This document shows, piece by piece, positions 1 through 8,043 of a DNA stretch of 15,899 nt (within the stretch, counting starts at the first letter, position 1; each line of letters begins with the position of its first letter). This DNA comes from Bacteroidales bacterium. Its GTDB lineage: Bacteria > Bacteroidota > Bacteroidia > Bacteroidales > UBA4181. Position numbers and translations under genes: made by a program. Location: contig JAITTD010000079.1 in the NCBI GenBank assembly GCA_031287245.1, positions 1-15,899 on the forward strand. The letters are read 5' to 3'. The notes below the pieces were generated by a model that was not told where the DNA came from, made no database searches, and was given only the letters and a program-made list of their open reading frames with translations.

Positions 1-1739
1 GATATTCGTATCTTGGGGTTGTACAGCGCCACAGCGGGATATTCAGCGATCGATTCCCTGAGCATCTCAATGTCTGTTTTTTGAAGAACCGCTCTGACAT
101 GGTCATACATCTCGCCGATTCTTACCAACTCCTCATCTTTTTGTTTATACCAGATTTTACCGATGGTTAATTTCTTGTCAAGCATTGTGTTCGCATAAAT
201 TCTGCAATGATGCGAAAGGTCTTCCAGCAAATTAATCATACGTTCCGGCATCAGTTCATCAGCAGGCACCGGTGTTTGCGATGGCATTCGCAGGGCGTGT
301 CGGGTAGCAAATACGTAGCCTAATCCTTTGTTTAAGAAGTTAATGTACAATTCCGAATTGAAAATCACCGAATCGCGGGTTGCCATATAGGTGAGGAAAA
401 TGCTGACAGGCATAACAATAGCCGTAGAAAGCCACATCCCCATCATTGAATTCATAGAGCCACTTTTTACCGATTTTTCGCCAATCATAGAAATGACATA
501 ATAGAGGATGAAAAAAAGCACTGCGATAATAATAGGGGTACCGAGGCCTCCTTTGCGGATGATAGCGCCCAATGGAGCGCCAATGAAAAAAAGCACAATA
601 CAGGAAATGGTGATCGAAAATTTGCGATGCCATTCTATGTCGTACCGCCACATTTGACGACTGATGGCTTCCCGTTCGAATACCAATCCGGCAAACTGGT
701 CTTTGTGGTTGCGAGTTTCTGCAATCGCTTGTTGAACGTTCGACAATCTGCGTGCTTTGGGTTTATCTTGAAAAGCGGGTAGAAAATGGTCAGGTATTTT
801 AGCCCGAAGAGAGGTGTCTATAGGAACCCCCGTCGGCAAAGCCCTCGGTTGAAATGCAGGCTTGACAATCATTTGCATCTGGTGCTGTTCCGTTTTTGTG
901 ATAGTTGCCAGAGAATCAAGCACATAATCCAATTGCTCCAAATTCATCATAGCATAACTTTTTTTGAAAATCTGCTCGTCCGACCTCTCAAAGTCGGGTG
1001 AAGGCAACTCCATTCTGAAAATCTCCTTGACAAAAGATTGATGACTGAACGGATGGTTAGGTCGGTCAAGGGTTTTGTTGTCCACCTCTTCGTTGTAGCG
1101 ATGTCCGTTGAAAAGCGTGATTTCGAGAAAACGTTTGTCTGCGGTCACCACCATCGTGCCCGAATCGGCTACAATCACGTTCACATTCCCTATTTTTGCT
1201 GTGTGGTCATAAATCCGCACATCGTACAATGTGTTGGTTTTGTAATTCTTGCGCCCTATTCGGAGGCTGTAACCGTCCACCATATTTGAAAACACGCCTT
1301 CGCGAAGTTGCAGTTCCGGTCGCTGATTCCGGATACCGTCCAGCAAAGTTCGCATTTTAAGGTTGGCTACTGGCGTCACATTGTTGGCAAACAGGAAAGC
1401 CGTACCAGCCACCAGCACAGAGAAGACAATCAACGGGAAAACGATGCGCTGCAGAGATATGCCAGCCGCTTTGAATGCAATCAGTTCATAGTTCTCGCCC
1501 AAATTACTCAATGTAAAAATAGACGCAAGCAGTATAGCCAACGGGAACGCCATACTGGTTAAATTGGCGGTAGAATACAACAAAAGTTCTGCGACAATCG
1601 CCAAGTCAAGACCTTTTCCCACCAGTTCATCAATGTATTTCCATAAAAACTGCATCAAGAGCACAAAAACCCCAAGGAAAAAAATCAGCACAAAAGGACC
1701 GATGAACTGTTTGAGCATGAAGCGATGAAGTATCTTCAT
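1..1739 (-). CDS. LptF/LptG (YjgP/YjgQ) family LPS-export permease, C-terminus beyond window
   Basis: This family forms the inner-membrane permease of the LptB2FG transporter, which extracts lipopolysaccharide and passes it to the periplasmic bridge. The frame stays open for 579 codons from an ATG at 1739 to the left edge. The N-terminus reads MKILHRFMLKQFIGPF and continues into a hydrophobic helix. Next comes a second helix region with SMAFPLAILLAS and the family-typical segment NLGENYELIAFKAAGIS. A long polar periplasmic part follows. The C-terminal half has the family block WHRKFSI..FFIGAPLGAIIRKGGLG and two more hydrophobic helices, then a polar tail that reaches the edge. The protein is longer than the enterobacterial forms, as is usual for Bacteroidota members. 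I cannot tell LptF from LptG by sequence alone. The gene is divergent from the bactofilin. Confidence 0.88.
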   Translation of the reverse strand, partial: MKILHRFMLKQFIGPFVLIFFLGVFVLLMQFLWKYIDELVGKGLDLAIVAELLLYSTANLTSMAFPLAILLASIFTLSNLGENYELIAFKAAGISLQRIVFPLIVFSVLVAGTAFLFANNVTPVANLKMRTLLDGIRNQRPELQLREGVFSNMVDGYSLRIGRKNYKTNTLYDVRIYDHTAKIGNVNVIVADSGTMVVTADKRFLEITLFNGHRYNEEVDNKTLDRPNHPFSHQSFVKEIFRMELPSPDFERSDEQIFKKSYAMMNLEQLDYVLDSLATITKTEQHQMQMIVKPAFQPRALPTGVPIDTSLRAKIPDHFLPAFQDKPKARRLSNVQQAIAETRNHKDQFAGLVFEREAISRQMWRYDIEWHRKFSITISCIVLFFIGAPLGAIIRKGGLGTPIIIAVLFFILYYVISMIGEKSVKSGSMNSMMGMWLSTAIVMPVSIFLTYMATRDSVIFNSELYINFLNKGLGYVFATRHALRMPSQTPVPADELMPERMINLLEDLSHHCRIYANTMLDKKLTIGKIWYKQKDEELVRIGEMYDHVRAVLQKTDIEMLRESIAEYPAVALYNPKIRI

Positions 1740-1779
1740 TCGAGCATTTCTTAATGAATAACTTAAAGATTTGAGGCTG

Positions 1780-1787
1780 TAAAAGTA
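1780..1787 (-). promoter_or_regulatory. Weak -7-like box for the LptF/LptG gene
   Basis: On the minus strand this reads TACTTTTA, one mismatch from the Bacteroidota -7 consensus TAnnTTTG, and lies about 40 nt upstream of the permease start. I see no good -33 element. It is tentative and rests on position plus partial match. Confidence 0.3.
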
Positions 1788-1839
1788 TATTTTTTTTTGA
1801 AATTTTTGCAGATAAAATATCATGGATGTGATTTTTTAT

Positions 1840-1847
1840 TAATTTTG
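1840..1847 (+). promoter_or_regulatory. Bacteroidota -7 box for bactofilin
   Basis: TAATTTTG matches the Bacteroidota -7 consensus TAnnTTTG and lies 26 nt before the bactofilin ATG, which implies a short leader. No correctly spaced TTTG was found for the -33 element, so only half of the promoter is supported. Confidence 0.5.
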
Positions 1848-1873
1848 TGGTCTGAAACCGTTTATAAAAAGTC

Positions 1874-2263
1874 ATGGCAAAATACGTAGAAGAACAGACA
1901 AATTCGCACAATACCATTACAAATGGTACTGAAATAGTAGGCGATATCAATTCCAACGGCGATATTCGCTTGGATGGTTTGCTGAAAGGTGGTCTTTATG
2001 TGAAAGGAAAGGTCGTCATCGGGCAAACCGGAGTAATGGAAGGAACCATCAATTGTAAAAATTCGGATATTTTCGGAAAAGTGGATGGCAAAATCAAAGT
2101 GTCGGAATTGTTGGCGCTGAAAAGCACAGCCAATATAAAAGGCGATATCGTTACCAACAAATTATCCATTGAGCCGGGTTGCAAGTTTACAGGCACTTGT
2201 TCCATGGATGGCGCTGCCGAAAAAGCCCCAAAAACCGAAGAAACAACCATCAAGACAGCATAA
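1874..2263 (+). CDS. Bactofilin (polymer-forming cytoskeletal protein)
   Basis: Bactofilins self-assemble without nucleotide into filaments made of a right-handed beta-helix, and act as membrane-associated scaffolds in cell shape and wall organisation. The 129-residue product has the expected layout. A short polar N-terminal tail (about 1-15) is followed by a central domain with repeated short glycine-punctuated strands: TEIVGDINSNGDIRLDG, LKGGLYVKGKVVIG, GTINCKNSDIFGKVDGKI and STANIKGDIVTNKLSIEPG. A polar C-terminal tail rich in K, T and E follows. Length is normal for the family. The ATG at 1874 sits just after a -7-like box, and a terminator follows the stop. It is a single-gene unit, divergent from the LPS permease, so an envelope-linked role is plausible but inferred. 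Confidence 0.92.
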   Translation: MAKYVEEQTNSHNTITNGTEIVGDINSNGDIRLDGLLKGGLYVKGKVVIGQTGVMEGTINCKNSDIFGKVDGKIKVSELLALKSTANIKGDIVTNKLSIEPGCKFTGTCSMDGAAEKAPKTEETTIKTA

Positions 2264-2293
2264 ACGCGGCATCAACGCGGTTATCTGTTGATG

Positions 2294-2321
2294 ACCTGCG
2301 ACATGTTCGCAGGTTGTTTTT
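2294..2321 (+). terminator. Intrinsic terminator after bactofilin
   Basis: An 8-bp perfect stem (ACCTGCGA / TCGCAGGT) with a 5-nt loop is followed by TGTTTTT. A second small inverted repeat (CATCAAC / GTTGATG) lies just upstream. The T-run is only on the bactofilin side, so it should not efficiently terminate the convergent beta-barrel gene. Confidence 0.8.
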
Positions 2322-2342
2322 CTATACATATTATATGTATCA

Positions 2343-4667
2343 TTATTTTCCGCTCGTCATGATGCCGGAGTCATTATCGGCATTGTTTACCCGTTTTTCG
2401 TCGGCTTTGAATTTTCGTCCGAATGAAAAATTGTACGTGTAGCCGATGATGAGCAGACGTGAAATTTGGTTGATATAGATTGTTTTGTAAAAGGAGGCGT
2501 ATTGCGAGCGATTTTCCTCGTTTCGCAGTATGTAATTGTCCACAAACGGGTTCAGCATCCCCAACTTAAAACTCATGTCTTTGAGTTTGTAGCCTACAGA
2601 AATGGAATGAAGGTTTTCGCTTCCCCGCAAGGTTTCGCCGTAAAACCAGTCATAACTGGTATGCCAGTTAAAGTTTGCCGTGAAATTTTTGTAGGTGGCA
2701 GACAGTTCCATTTGGGTGTACCAATTGGTATAACGGTGTTGATAACTGTTTCCATTGCTGATATAATGATTGACTCCGCCGGTGACGGAAAACTGGACAA
2801 TCTCTTTCACCGGACCCACGCGCAGCGCCAATTGACTTCTCACACGCTGCCAGTTTTTTTGATTGTTCCATGTCTGCACAATCCTGTCGCCTTCCCAATA
2901 TTTCTCATCCATGATAGCCTTGGGCTGATATTGGTAGCCTCCCACAAAGTTACCATAAAAAATGCCTTTTTGTATTTCGTAAGTCAATTCGGAGCGATAG
3001 TGCAGATAAGGTTTCAAATTGGGATTTCCCCGCTGTATCTGCAACGAATCGATGGATTGCTCAACGGCGCTCAGACCGGACAAGGAAGGGGGCTCGTTGT
3101 TGATTTCTGCCCGCAGTCGGATGGATGAATTGGCTGGAAGGCTGTAATGCAGTAATATACGCGGTTTGAAGGTGTAATAGACATAACCGTCGCTCCCGTC
3201 TTCCTGTTCAAAATAGGAACGTGTAACGCCCGCCCCGACCGTGTAAGTCAAACTTTTCATTTTGCCTTTAAAATCAGTGTACAGAAAAGTTTCTCCCTGC
3301 CCAATCCTGGTGGTGTAGTGGTTTACGTCACGGTAAATATTGTCCGAATAGGATTGCGTGTGTCGCAAGCCTGCGCTCAAGCGGTTGTCGCCAATTTTCT
3401 TTTCGTAGATGCCTTCGCCTATCAGCGAATATTTTTTGCCGGTCGTGGCGTTGTTCACGTCGGTCAGCATGATGTTATTGCGGCTTTCCTGATAAAGGCG
3501 TGTATTGTCCGTGTAGTTGTACGTTCCTACTATGTTCAGCACCAAAGTCTGGTCTTTTTTCATGTTTTGCTGATAATAGAGGTCAAGAGCGGGACGGAAA
3601 ATGATTAGTTCCTGAGCGTCAAACATTTGCAGTTTATCGTTGTTGTCTGCCATATTGTAAATATGACCGATGTAGTCGTAGTGGGGCTGATTGTCGGCAA
3701 AACCGCGGAACGTGGCATTGAACATTCGAGTAGAATCCTGATAATTGTAGGCGCTGTTAAAGTGTTGCCAAAGTTCCTTTACTTTGCCGGGGTCGCCGAC
3801 TTCTTTCCGTTGCAGGGTGGAACCGTCGGGAAGATGGAATGTTTCCATATTGTTGCGCCACATATCAACAAACTTTCGATGGTCGATGCTGTAATTGAGC
3901 GAAAACTCCGATCTTTTATGGTTGATTCTTGCATTCAGTCTGTTGCTGCCCCATCCGAGCGTCGTAAGTCCATCATTCAGTTCCACACCAATGTTTCCGC
4001 CGCTTTCGGGACGGCGAACAATATAGTCAAGCACCACCTCGGCGCTACCGTACCGCAACCCCGGATTGTCGTGATATTCAACGCGGATAATCATGGAAGG
4101 CTGCAAAGCAAGCACATCTTCCCGTTCCACTTTCACCCCGTTGATGCGGAATTGCAGTTCGCCGCCACCGGGAAGCGACACCTCGTTGAACATCGCATTG
4201 ACCTGCAATCCGGGCAACATCAGTTGTTGCAACAGATTGATACCATTGGTAGAAGCCATCACCTGCCGTTCGGATGGGTAAACCAGTTTTTTATCAATGG
4301 TGTTGGTCATGGCAGCCGCTTGGATGGTCACACCGCTTAACAGCAAGGACTCTTCGCCTATCAAAATCTCGCCTAAGTCAATATTTCCGGACATTCCTTC
4401 CAGTTCAATGCGACGAGTCACATAGCCTACGCAGGATATCACCAATCTGTAATTGCCGGGTGCCACTTTGGTAAGTGTAAAACGCCCTTCCAAACCTGAA
4501 GTAGCGCCGTTTACAAAGGCAGAATCGGCTGTTTGCAGCAGGATATTGGCATATTCCACCGGTTCTTTGTCTTTTGTCGTTTTCAAAACGCCCTTGATGT
4601 CAAAATTTTGAGCAAAAATTCCCTGAACAGTGCCGAACAGTACGCAATAAGTGATAAAATGTCGCAT
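2343..4667 (-). CDS. Outer-membrane beta-barrel protein, TonB-receptor-like, with carboxypeptidase-regulatory-like N-terminal domain
   Basis: This 774-residue protein starts with a signal peptide (about 1-19, cut near FAQN). A carboxypeptidase-regulatory-like beta-sandwich follows (about 23-110: IKGVL, EPVEYANILLQ, GRFTLTKVAPGNYRLVIS.VGY). Next is a plug-like region (about 125-220, with NLLQQLMLPGLQV and a FRINGVKV segment), and then a long barrel of alternating aromatic strands to about residue 750. The C-terminus carries a polar tail (NNADNDSGIM) beyond the last strand, as in many Bacteroidota members of the OMP_b-brl_3 type. It is probably an outer-membrane transporter or receptor. I see no SusD-like partner, so it does not look like a polysaccharide-utilisation locus, and the substrate is unknown. 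It starts about 60 nt after the acetyltransferase stop on the same strand. Confidence 0.88.
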   Translation of the reverse strand: MRHFITYCVLFGTVQGIFAQNFDIKGVLKTTKDKEPVEYANILLQTADSAFVNGATSGLEGRFTLTKVAPGNYRLVISCVGYVTRRIELEGMSGNIDLGEILIGEESLLLSGVTIQAAAMTNTIDKKLVYPSERQVMASTNGINLLQQLMLPGLQVNAMFNEVSLPGGGELQFRINGVKVEREDVLALQPSMIIRVEYHDNPGLRYGSAEVVLDYIVRRPESGGNIGVELNDGLTTLGWGSNRLNARINHKRSEFSLNYSIDHRKFVDMWRNNMETFHLPDGSTLQRKEVGDPGKVKELWQHFNSAYNYQDSTRMFNATFRGFADNQPHYDYIGHIYNMADNNDKLQMFDAQELIIFRPALDLYYQQNMKKDQTLVLNIVGTYNYTDNTRLYQESRNNIMLTDVNNATTGKKYSLIGEGIYEKKIGDNRLSAGLRHTQSYSDNIYRDVNHYTTRIGQGETFLYTDFKGKMKSLTYTVGAGVTRSYFEQEDGSDGYVYYTFKPRILLHYSLPANSSIRLRAEINNEPPSLSGLSAVEQSIDSLQIQRGNPNLKPYLHYRSELTYEIQKGIFYGNFVGGYQYQPKAIMDEKYWEGDRIVQTWNNQKNWQRVRSQLALRVGPVKEIVQFSVTGGVNHYISNGNSYQHRYTNWYTQMELSATYKNFTANFNWHTSYDWFYGETLRGSENLHSISVGYKLKDMSFKLGMLNPFVDNYILRNEENRSQYASFYKTIYINQISRLLIIGYTYNFSFGRKFKADEKRVNNADNDSGIMTSGK

Positions 4668-4723
4668 TTTGGTTGATTATTTACTCATAAGACGTAATAA
4701 AATCAATTTTGTTGCATCCTTTA

Positions 4724-4731
4724 CAAAATTA
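4724..4731 (-). promoter_or_regulatory. Possible -7 box for the outer-membrane barrel gene
   Basis: On the minus strand TAATTTTG matches TAnnTTTG and overlaps the stop codon of the upstream acetyltransferase. A TTG lies 15 nt upstream, shorter than the usual 19-22 nt spacing. The barrel gene may therefore have its own promoter or be read through from upstream. Confidence 0.35.
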
Positions 4732-5241
4732 GCCAATAATTTTTTGCAACAGCCATTCATCCTCCCATCCGTCAGTCGTTTTCAGCCATTCCTTTTTGAC
4801 GCCCGAAGCGGTAAAGCCCGCCTTTTCAAACAGTCGGATGCTGGCTATGTTGCTCGCCGCAATGTTGCAGTACAATTGGTGCAGGAACAATACGTCCCTG
4901 CTGTAGTTGAGCATTTGCCGGATGGCTTCGGATGCAAATCCCTGTTGCCGGTCGGTTTCCGAGGCTATCAAAATTCCCAAGCCAGCCCGCGCATGGATGG
5001 GATCGAAGTCGAACAGGTCAATCGCGCCAATTGTTTGCACCCGTTGGTCTGCTTGCGCATCAATCATCATACGCAACTGTCTGTTGACAAAGATATTGCT
5101 CGGATCCGCTGCAATATATTCCATCAGTTGTGCCCTGGAAAAGGGCGTCAAGGTGTTGCTCACGCTCCACACACTCCGATTGTTCTCCCACATATAAAGG
5201 AGTGTCAAATCTTCCGGTTCTACGGCTCTTAAAGTAATCAT
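4729..5241 (-). CDS. GNAT family N-acetyltransferase
   Basis: This is a 170-residue single-domain acetyltransferase of the RimJ/SpeG-like GNAT branch, which transfers an acetyl group from acetyl-CoA to an amine. The N-terminus MITLRAVEPEDLTLLYMWEN is the typical first strand and helix. The acetyl-CoA pyrophosphate loop is RQQGFA (98-103, the Q/RxxGxA motif), preceded by the strand AGLGILIAS. The C-terminal motif reads N131...S134 with LFEKAGF (137-143). Length is normal for a full single domain. The substrate cannot be read from sequence. The start codon is one base after the stop of the DjlA-like gene, so the two are almost certainly co-transcribed and may be translationally coupled. Confidence 0.9.
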   Translation of the reverse strand: MITLRAVEPEDLTLLYMWENNRSVWSVSNTLTPFSRAQLMEYIAADPSNIFVNRQLRMMIDAQADQRVQTIGAIDLFDFDPIHARAGLGILIASETDRQQGFASEAIRQMLNYSRDVLFLHQLYCNIAASNIASIRLFEKAGFTASGVKKEWLKTTDGWEDEWLLQKIIG

Positions 5242-5242
5242 T

Positions 5243-5980
5243 TTATGAAAATTTACGTTCTGTTTTTATTAATTTGTATGCCTTGTTGATTCTCTGAAAT
5301 TGTTCCTTGGCTCTATTCTTTTCATTTTCACCCAAATGCACCTTGTCTGGATGACATTTCACTGCCAGCGAACGATAAGCCTTTTTTATCTCGGCGTTCG
5401 TAGCCTTTTGACTGATGCCCAAATCTTTGTAGGCGGCGTTGAGAGGCGTTTCGTTTCTACTCATATCCAGTCGTTTATCGTACATCCCCAGATGGGTGGC
5501 TATCATATTGATGACCTGTTGTTCCGCATCGTTCAGCGGTTTGTCGCAGCCAGCCAGTGTGAACAGATAGTTGATGAGCTGGGTTTTGTCCTGAAATGTA
5601 AGGTATTTGGTCAAATGTAGGCAGGCGTCCGGCAGCGGTGGATGGCGGTCAAGCACATCCCGCAAGGTTTTTAACGCTATTTTTCGCTCCTTTTCAGAAT
5701 AATATTGTCGCAGAAACGATTTTGCCTCATTCAGTTCAGCGCGCACCACCTTCCCGTCTGCTTGCATAACGGCAGCCAATACGGTCAACAGGTTGACGGT
5801 AAACTTACCCATCAAGAGATATTCGGCTTTGCCCCACAGGCTGACACGGATATTGTCGGCAATGGCGCCGGCTATGAATCCTGTCACACCAAAGGCAGGT
5901 CCTCCGGCTAACCAGCCCACAGCGCCAGCTATCCACCTGATAAATTTGCTGTTTTCAAAAAAAGCGATATTCCACACCAT
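5243..5980 (-). CDS. DjlA-like co-chaperone: membrane-anchor segment, TerB domain, C-terminal J domain
   Basis: J-domain proteins stimulate the ATPase of DnaK through the HPD motif. The 245-residue product has a glycine-rich hydrophobic N-terminal segment (about 14-42, GAVGWLAGGPAFGVTGFIAG) resembling the DjlA membrane anchor. A TerB-like helical domain follows (about 55-167, including LAAVMQADGKV and TLAGCDKPLNDAE). The C-terminal J domain (about 183-243) has HPD at 210-212 and helix II IKKAYRSLAVKCHPDK. This layout matches DjlA rather than canonical DnaJ: no Gly/Phe region or zinc fingers are present. It is the first gene of a minus-strand unit with the acetyltransferase and is divergent from rpsH. 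dnaK lies 5.7 kb away in the same window, but the two are not adjacent. Confidence 0.85.
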   Translation of the reverse strand: MVWNIAFFENSKFIRWIAGAVGWLAGGPAFGVTGFIAGAIADNIRVSLWGKAEYLLMGKFTVNLLTVLAAVMQADGKVVRAELNEAKSFLRQYYSEKERKIALKTLRDVLDRHPPLPDACLHLTKYLTFQDKTQLINYLFTLAGCDKPLNDAEQQVINMIATHLGMYDKRLDMSRNETPLNAAYKDLGISQKATNAEIKKAYRSLAVKCHPDKVHLGENEKNRAKEQFQRINKAYKLIKTERKFS

Positions 5981-5999
5981 AAAGAATAAAATAATGGCA

Positions 6000-6007
6000 C
6001 AAAAATA
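6000..6007 (-). promoter_or_regulatory. -7 box for the djlA-like/acetyltransferase unit
   Basis: On the minus strand TATTTTTG matches TAnnTTTG, 19 nt upstream of the DjlA-like start. The -33 region is a poly-T tract without a clear TTTG. Together with the rpsH promoter it makes a compact divergent promoter region. Confidence 0.5.
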
Positions 6008-6025
6008 AAAAAAAACAGATAATTA

Positions 6026-6055
6026 TTGTTTTTTTAAAAAAAGGTTGTACCTTTG
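6026..6055 (+). promoter_or_regulatory. Promoter of the rpsH ribosomal operon
   Basis: A -33-type TTG (6026-6028) and a -7 box TACCTTTG (6048-6055) are separated by 19 nt, the Bacteroidota primary-sigma arrangement. Transcription should start near 6062 and give a leader of about 85 nt before rpsH. This is the best two-part promoter in the window. It supports rpsH as the first gene of the transcript rather than an internal gene of a longer S10/spc operon. Confidence 0.75.
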
Positions 6056-6080
6056 CCGTCCGAAATTTTAAGATAGATAG

Positions 6081-6096
6081 TAGGTATTATTACCTG
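6081..6096 (+). other. Small hairpin in the rpsH leader
   Basis: TAGGTA and TACCTG pair (6 bp with one terminal T-G wobble) around a TTAT loop within the predicted leader. It might be a feedback site for a ribosomal protein, but it does not resemble a known S8 target closely enough to say so. Confidence 0.3.
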
Positions 6097-6145
6097 TTTG
6101 GATATCGATTTTTAATTAAATAAATAATCATCAAAACCAGTAAAA

Positions 6146-6550
6146 ATGACTGATCCGATAGCAGATTTGCTGACCCGTATTCGTAATGGCATCCTTGCCC
6201 GCCACAGGGTGGTGGAATGTCCGGCATCGAATATCAAGAAGAATATCGTCAGGATATTGTTCGAGAAGGGTTACATTCTCAATTACAAATTTGAAGAGGC
6301 GGGCGAACAATTTCCGCAAGGCAATATCAAGATTGCACTCAAGTACAATCCTGAAACCAAGCAGCCTGCCATTAAGTCCATTCAACGCGTGAGCCGTCCG
6401 GGTTTGCGCAAGTACGTTAACCACGACAAACTTCCCCGTGTACTGAACGGTTTGGGAATTGCCGTCGTCTCTACCTCACAGGGAGTGATGACCGACAAAG
6501 AAGCCCGTCAGAAAAACATTGGCGGTGAAGTAATTTGTTACGTTTATTAA
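6146..6550 (+). CDS. rpsH: 30S ribosomal protein S8
   Basis: S8 binds the central domain of 16S rRNA early in small-subunit assembly and in many bacteria represses its own operon. The 134-residue product starts MTDPIADLLTRIRNG and ends with the conserved VSTSQGVMTDKEAR...GGEVICYVY block, so it is complete. It is the first gene of this operon and has its own promoter. In the usual order it would follow rplX-rplE-rpsN, none of which is present here. The stop is immediately followed by the GGAGG of rplF. Confidence 0.97.
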   Translation: MTDPIADLLTRIRNGILARHRVVECPASNIKKNIVRILFEKGYILNYKFEEAGEQFPQGNIKIALKYNPETKQPAIKSIQRVSRPGLRKYVNHDKLPRVLNGLGIAVVSTSQGVMTDKEARQKNIGGEVICYVY

Positions 6551-6564
6551 GGAGGAAAAGAAAA

Positions 6565-7122
6565 ATGTCAAGGATAGGAAAATTACCCATAGCATTACCT
6601 GATAAGGTAACAATTACAGTACAACCCGACAATACAGTCGTGGTGAAAGGACCTCTCGGCGAGTTGAAGCAGAAAGTAGATGCCGATATCGCCGTAAAGG
6701 TCGAAAACAACCAACTTTTAGTAAGCCGTCCCACCGACCAACGCCGTCATCGTGCGCTGCACGGGTTATACCGTTCGCTGCTCAACAATATGGTAACGGG
6801 CGTATCAACAGGATTCAGCATACAGCAAGAATTGGTAGGCGTAGGTTACAGAGCCGAAGCCAAAGGTCAGTTACTCGAAATGAGTTTGGGCTACTCGCAT
6901 GACATTATCATCGCGTTGCCCAAGGAAATCAAAGTAACGACAGTAACCGAAAAGCGTTCTAACCCTATCGTCACACTGCAAAGCATTGACAAGCAGTTGC
7001 TGGGGCACGTAGCGGCTAAGATACGCTCTCTCCGCGCACCCGAGCCTTACAAAGGCAAAGGTATCAAGTTTGTTGGTGAAACGCTTCGCCGCAAAGCAGG
7101 CAAATCAGCCAGCGCTAAATAA
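6565..7122 (+). CDS. rplF: 50S ribosomal protein L6
   Basis: L6 binds 23S rRNA near the sarcin-ricin and GTPase-associated region of the large subunit. The 185-residue product begins MSRIGKLPIALPDKV and ends with the conserved PEPYKGKGIKF...ETLRRKAGKSA. I chose the ATG at 6565, not the upstream in-frame one at 6535. The upstream start adds a non-conserved MLRLLRRKRK and overlaps rpsH, while 6565 has GGAGG at 6551-6555 with 9-nt spacing. Such a strong Shine-Dalgarno sequence is uncommon in Bacteroidota. Confidence 0.97.
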   Translation: MSRIGKLPIALPDKVTITVQPDNTVVVKGPLGELKQKVDADIAVKVENNQLLVSRPTDQRRHRALHGLYRSLLNNMVTGVSTGFSIQQELVGVGYRAEAKGQLLEMSLGYSHDIIIALPKEIKVTTVTEKRSNPIVTLQSIDKQLLGHVAAKIRSLRAPEPYKGKGIKFVGETLRRKAGKSASAK

Positions 7123-7153
7123 TTTTATTAATGTATAAAGATAATAAAAAGAA

Positions 7154-7510
7154 ATGGCATTAACAAAAATAGAAAGAAGGGAACGCATCAAGAGGAGAAT
7201 CCGCAAGGTGGTTACCGGAACAGCTGAAAAGCCCCGTATGTCGGTCTTTCGCAGCAATAATCAGATTTATGTGCAACTCATTGACGACGCCTCGGGCGTT
7301 ACCTTGCTGAGCGCTTCATCGCGCTGTAAGGAAGTTGCAGGACAAAAAGGAAACAAAACCGAACAGGCAAAATTAGTCGGCAAATTAGTAGCGGAACGTT
7401 CCATCGCTAAGGGCGTCACCAATGTGGTGTTCGACCGCAACGGCTACCTGTATCACGGAAGAGTCAAATCATTAGCCGACGCAGCACGGGAAGGCGGATT
7501 AAAATTTTAA
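7154..7510 (+). CDS. rplR: 50S ribosomal protein L18
   Basis: L18 helps dock 5S rRNA onto the large subunit. The 118-residue product has the basic N-terminus RRERIKRRIRKVV and the conserved KPRMSVFRSNNQIYVQLIDD and VVFDRNGYLYHGRVKSLADA blocks. Length is normal. It lies 31 nt after rplF and 6 nt before rpsE, in standard spc-operon order. Confidence 0.97.
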   Translation: MALTKIERRERIKRRIRKVVTGTAEKPRMSVFRSNNQIYVQLIDDASGVTLLSASSRCKEVAGQKGNKTEQAKLVGKLVAERSIAKGVTNVVFDRNGYLYHGRVKSLADAAREGGLKF

Positions 7511-7516
7511 AATATC

Positions 7517-8032
7517 ATGTCAACAAGTATTCGTAAAGTAAAAACAGCCGATTTGGAATTAAAAGACCGTTTGGTGAGCATCCAGCGTGTTACCAAGGTT
7601 ACCAAAGGCGGGCGTACATTCAGTTTTTCCGCTATCGTAGTGGTAGGCAATGAAAATGGCATTGTAGGTTATGGATTGGGAAAATCCAATGAAGTGACCT
7701 CAGCCATCGCCAAAGGAGTGGAAGATGCCAAGAAAAATCTTATCAAGGTACCCATCTACAACAAGACGTTGCCTCACGAGCAAATTGCTCACTACGGAGG
7801 AGCAACAGTATTCATGCGTCCCGCATCACCCGGTACAGGTGTGAAGGCAGGAGGCGCTATGCGTGCAGTGCTCGAAACCGTAGGAGTGCACGACGTGCTC
7901 GCTAAGTCAAAAGGCTCATCGAACCCGCACAACTTGGTGAAAGCCACATTTGAGGCTTTGACACAGTTGCGCGACGCACGGACTATCGCTCAACAGCGCG
8001 GTATTTCAATAGAACAAGTGTTTAACGGTTAA
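7517..8032 (+). CDS. rpsE: 30S ribosomal protein S5
   Basis: S5 sits near the decoding region and mRNA entry of the small subunit and affects accuracy. The 171-residue product has the N-terminal double-stranded RNA-binding fold (LVSIQRVTKVTKGGRTFSFS, VVVGNENGIVGYGLGKSNEV). Its C-terminal fold carries PASPGTGVKAGGAMRAVLE and GVHDVLAKSKGSSNPHN. No frameshift or unusual feature is visible. It starts 6 nt after rplR and 11 nt before rpmD. Confidence 0.97.
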   Translation: MSTSIRKVKTADLELKDRLVSIQRVTKVTKGGRTFSFSAIVVVGNENGIVGYGLGKSNEVTSAIAKGVEDAKKNLIKVPIYNKTLPHEQIAHYGGATVFMRPASPGTGVKAGGAMRAVLETVGVHDVLAKSKGSSNPHNLVKATFEALTQLRDARTIAQQRGISIEQVFNG

Positions 8033-8043
8033 ATCATCATAAA

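Noticed and set aside
2466..4340. Plus-strand open frames of 220 and 237 residues inside the beta-barrel gene
   Set aside because: Both lie wholly opposite the recognisable outer-membrane protein, with no domain-like sequence or start signals.
6535..6564. Upstream in-frame start for L6
   Set aside because: It would add a non-conserved basic decapeptide and overlap rpsH; the ATG at 6565 has the ribosome-binding site and the family N-terminus.
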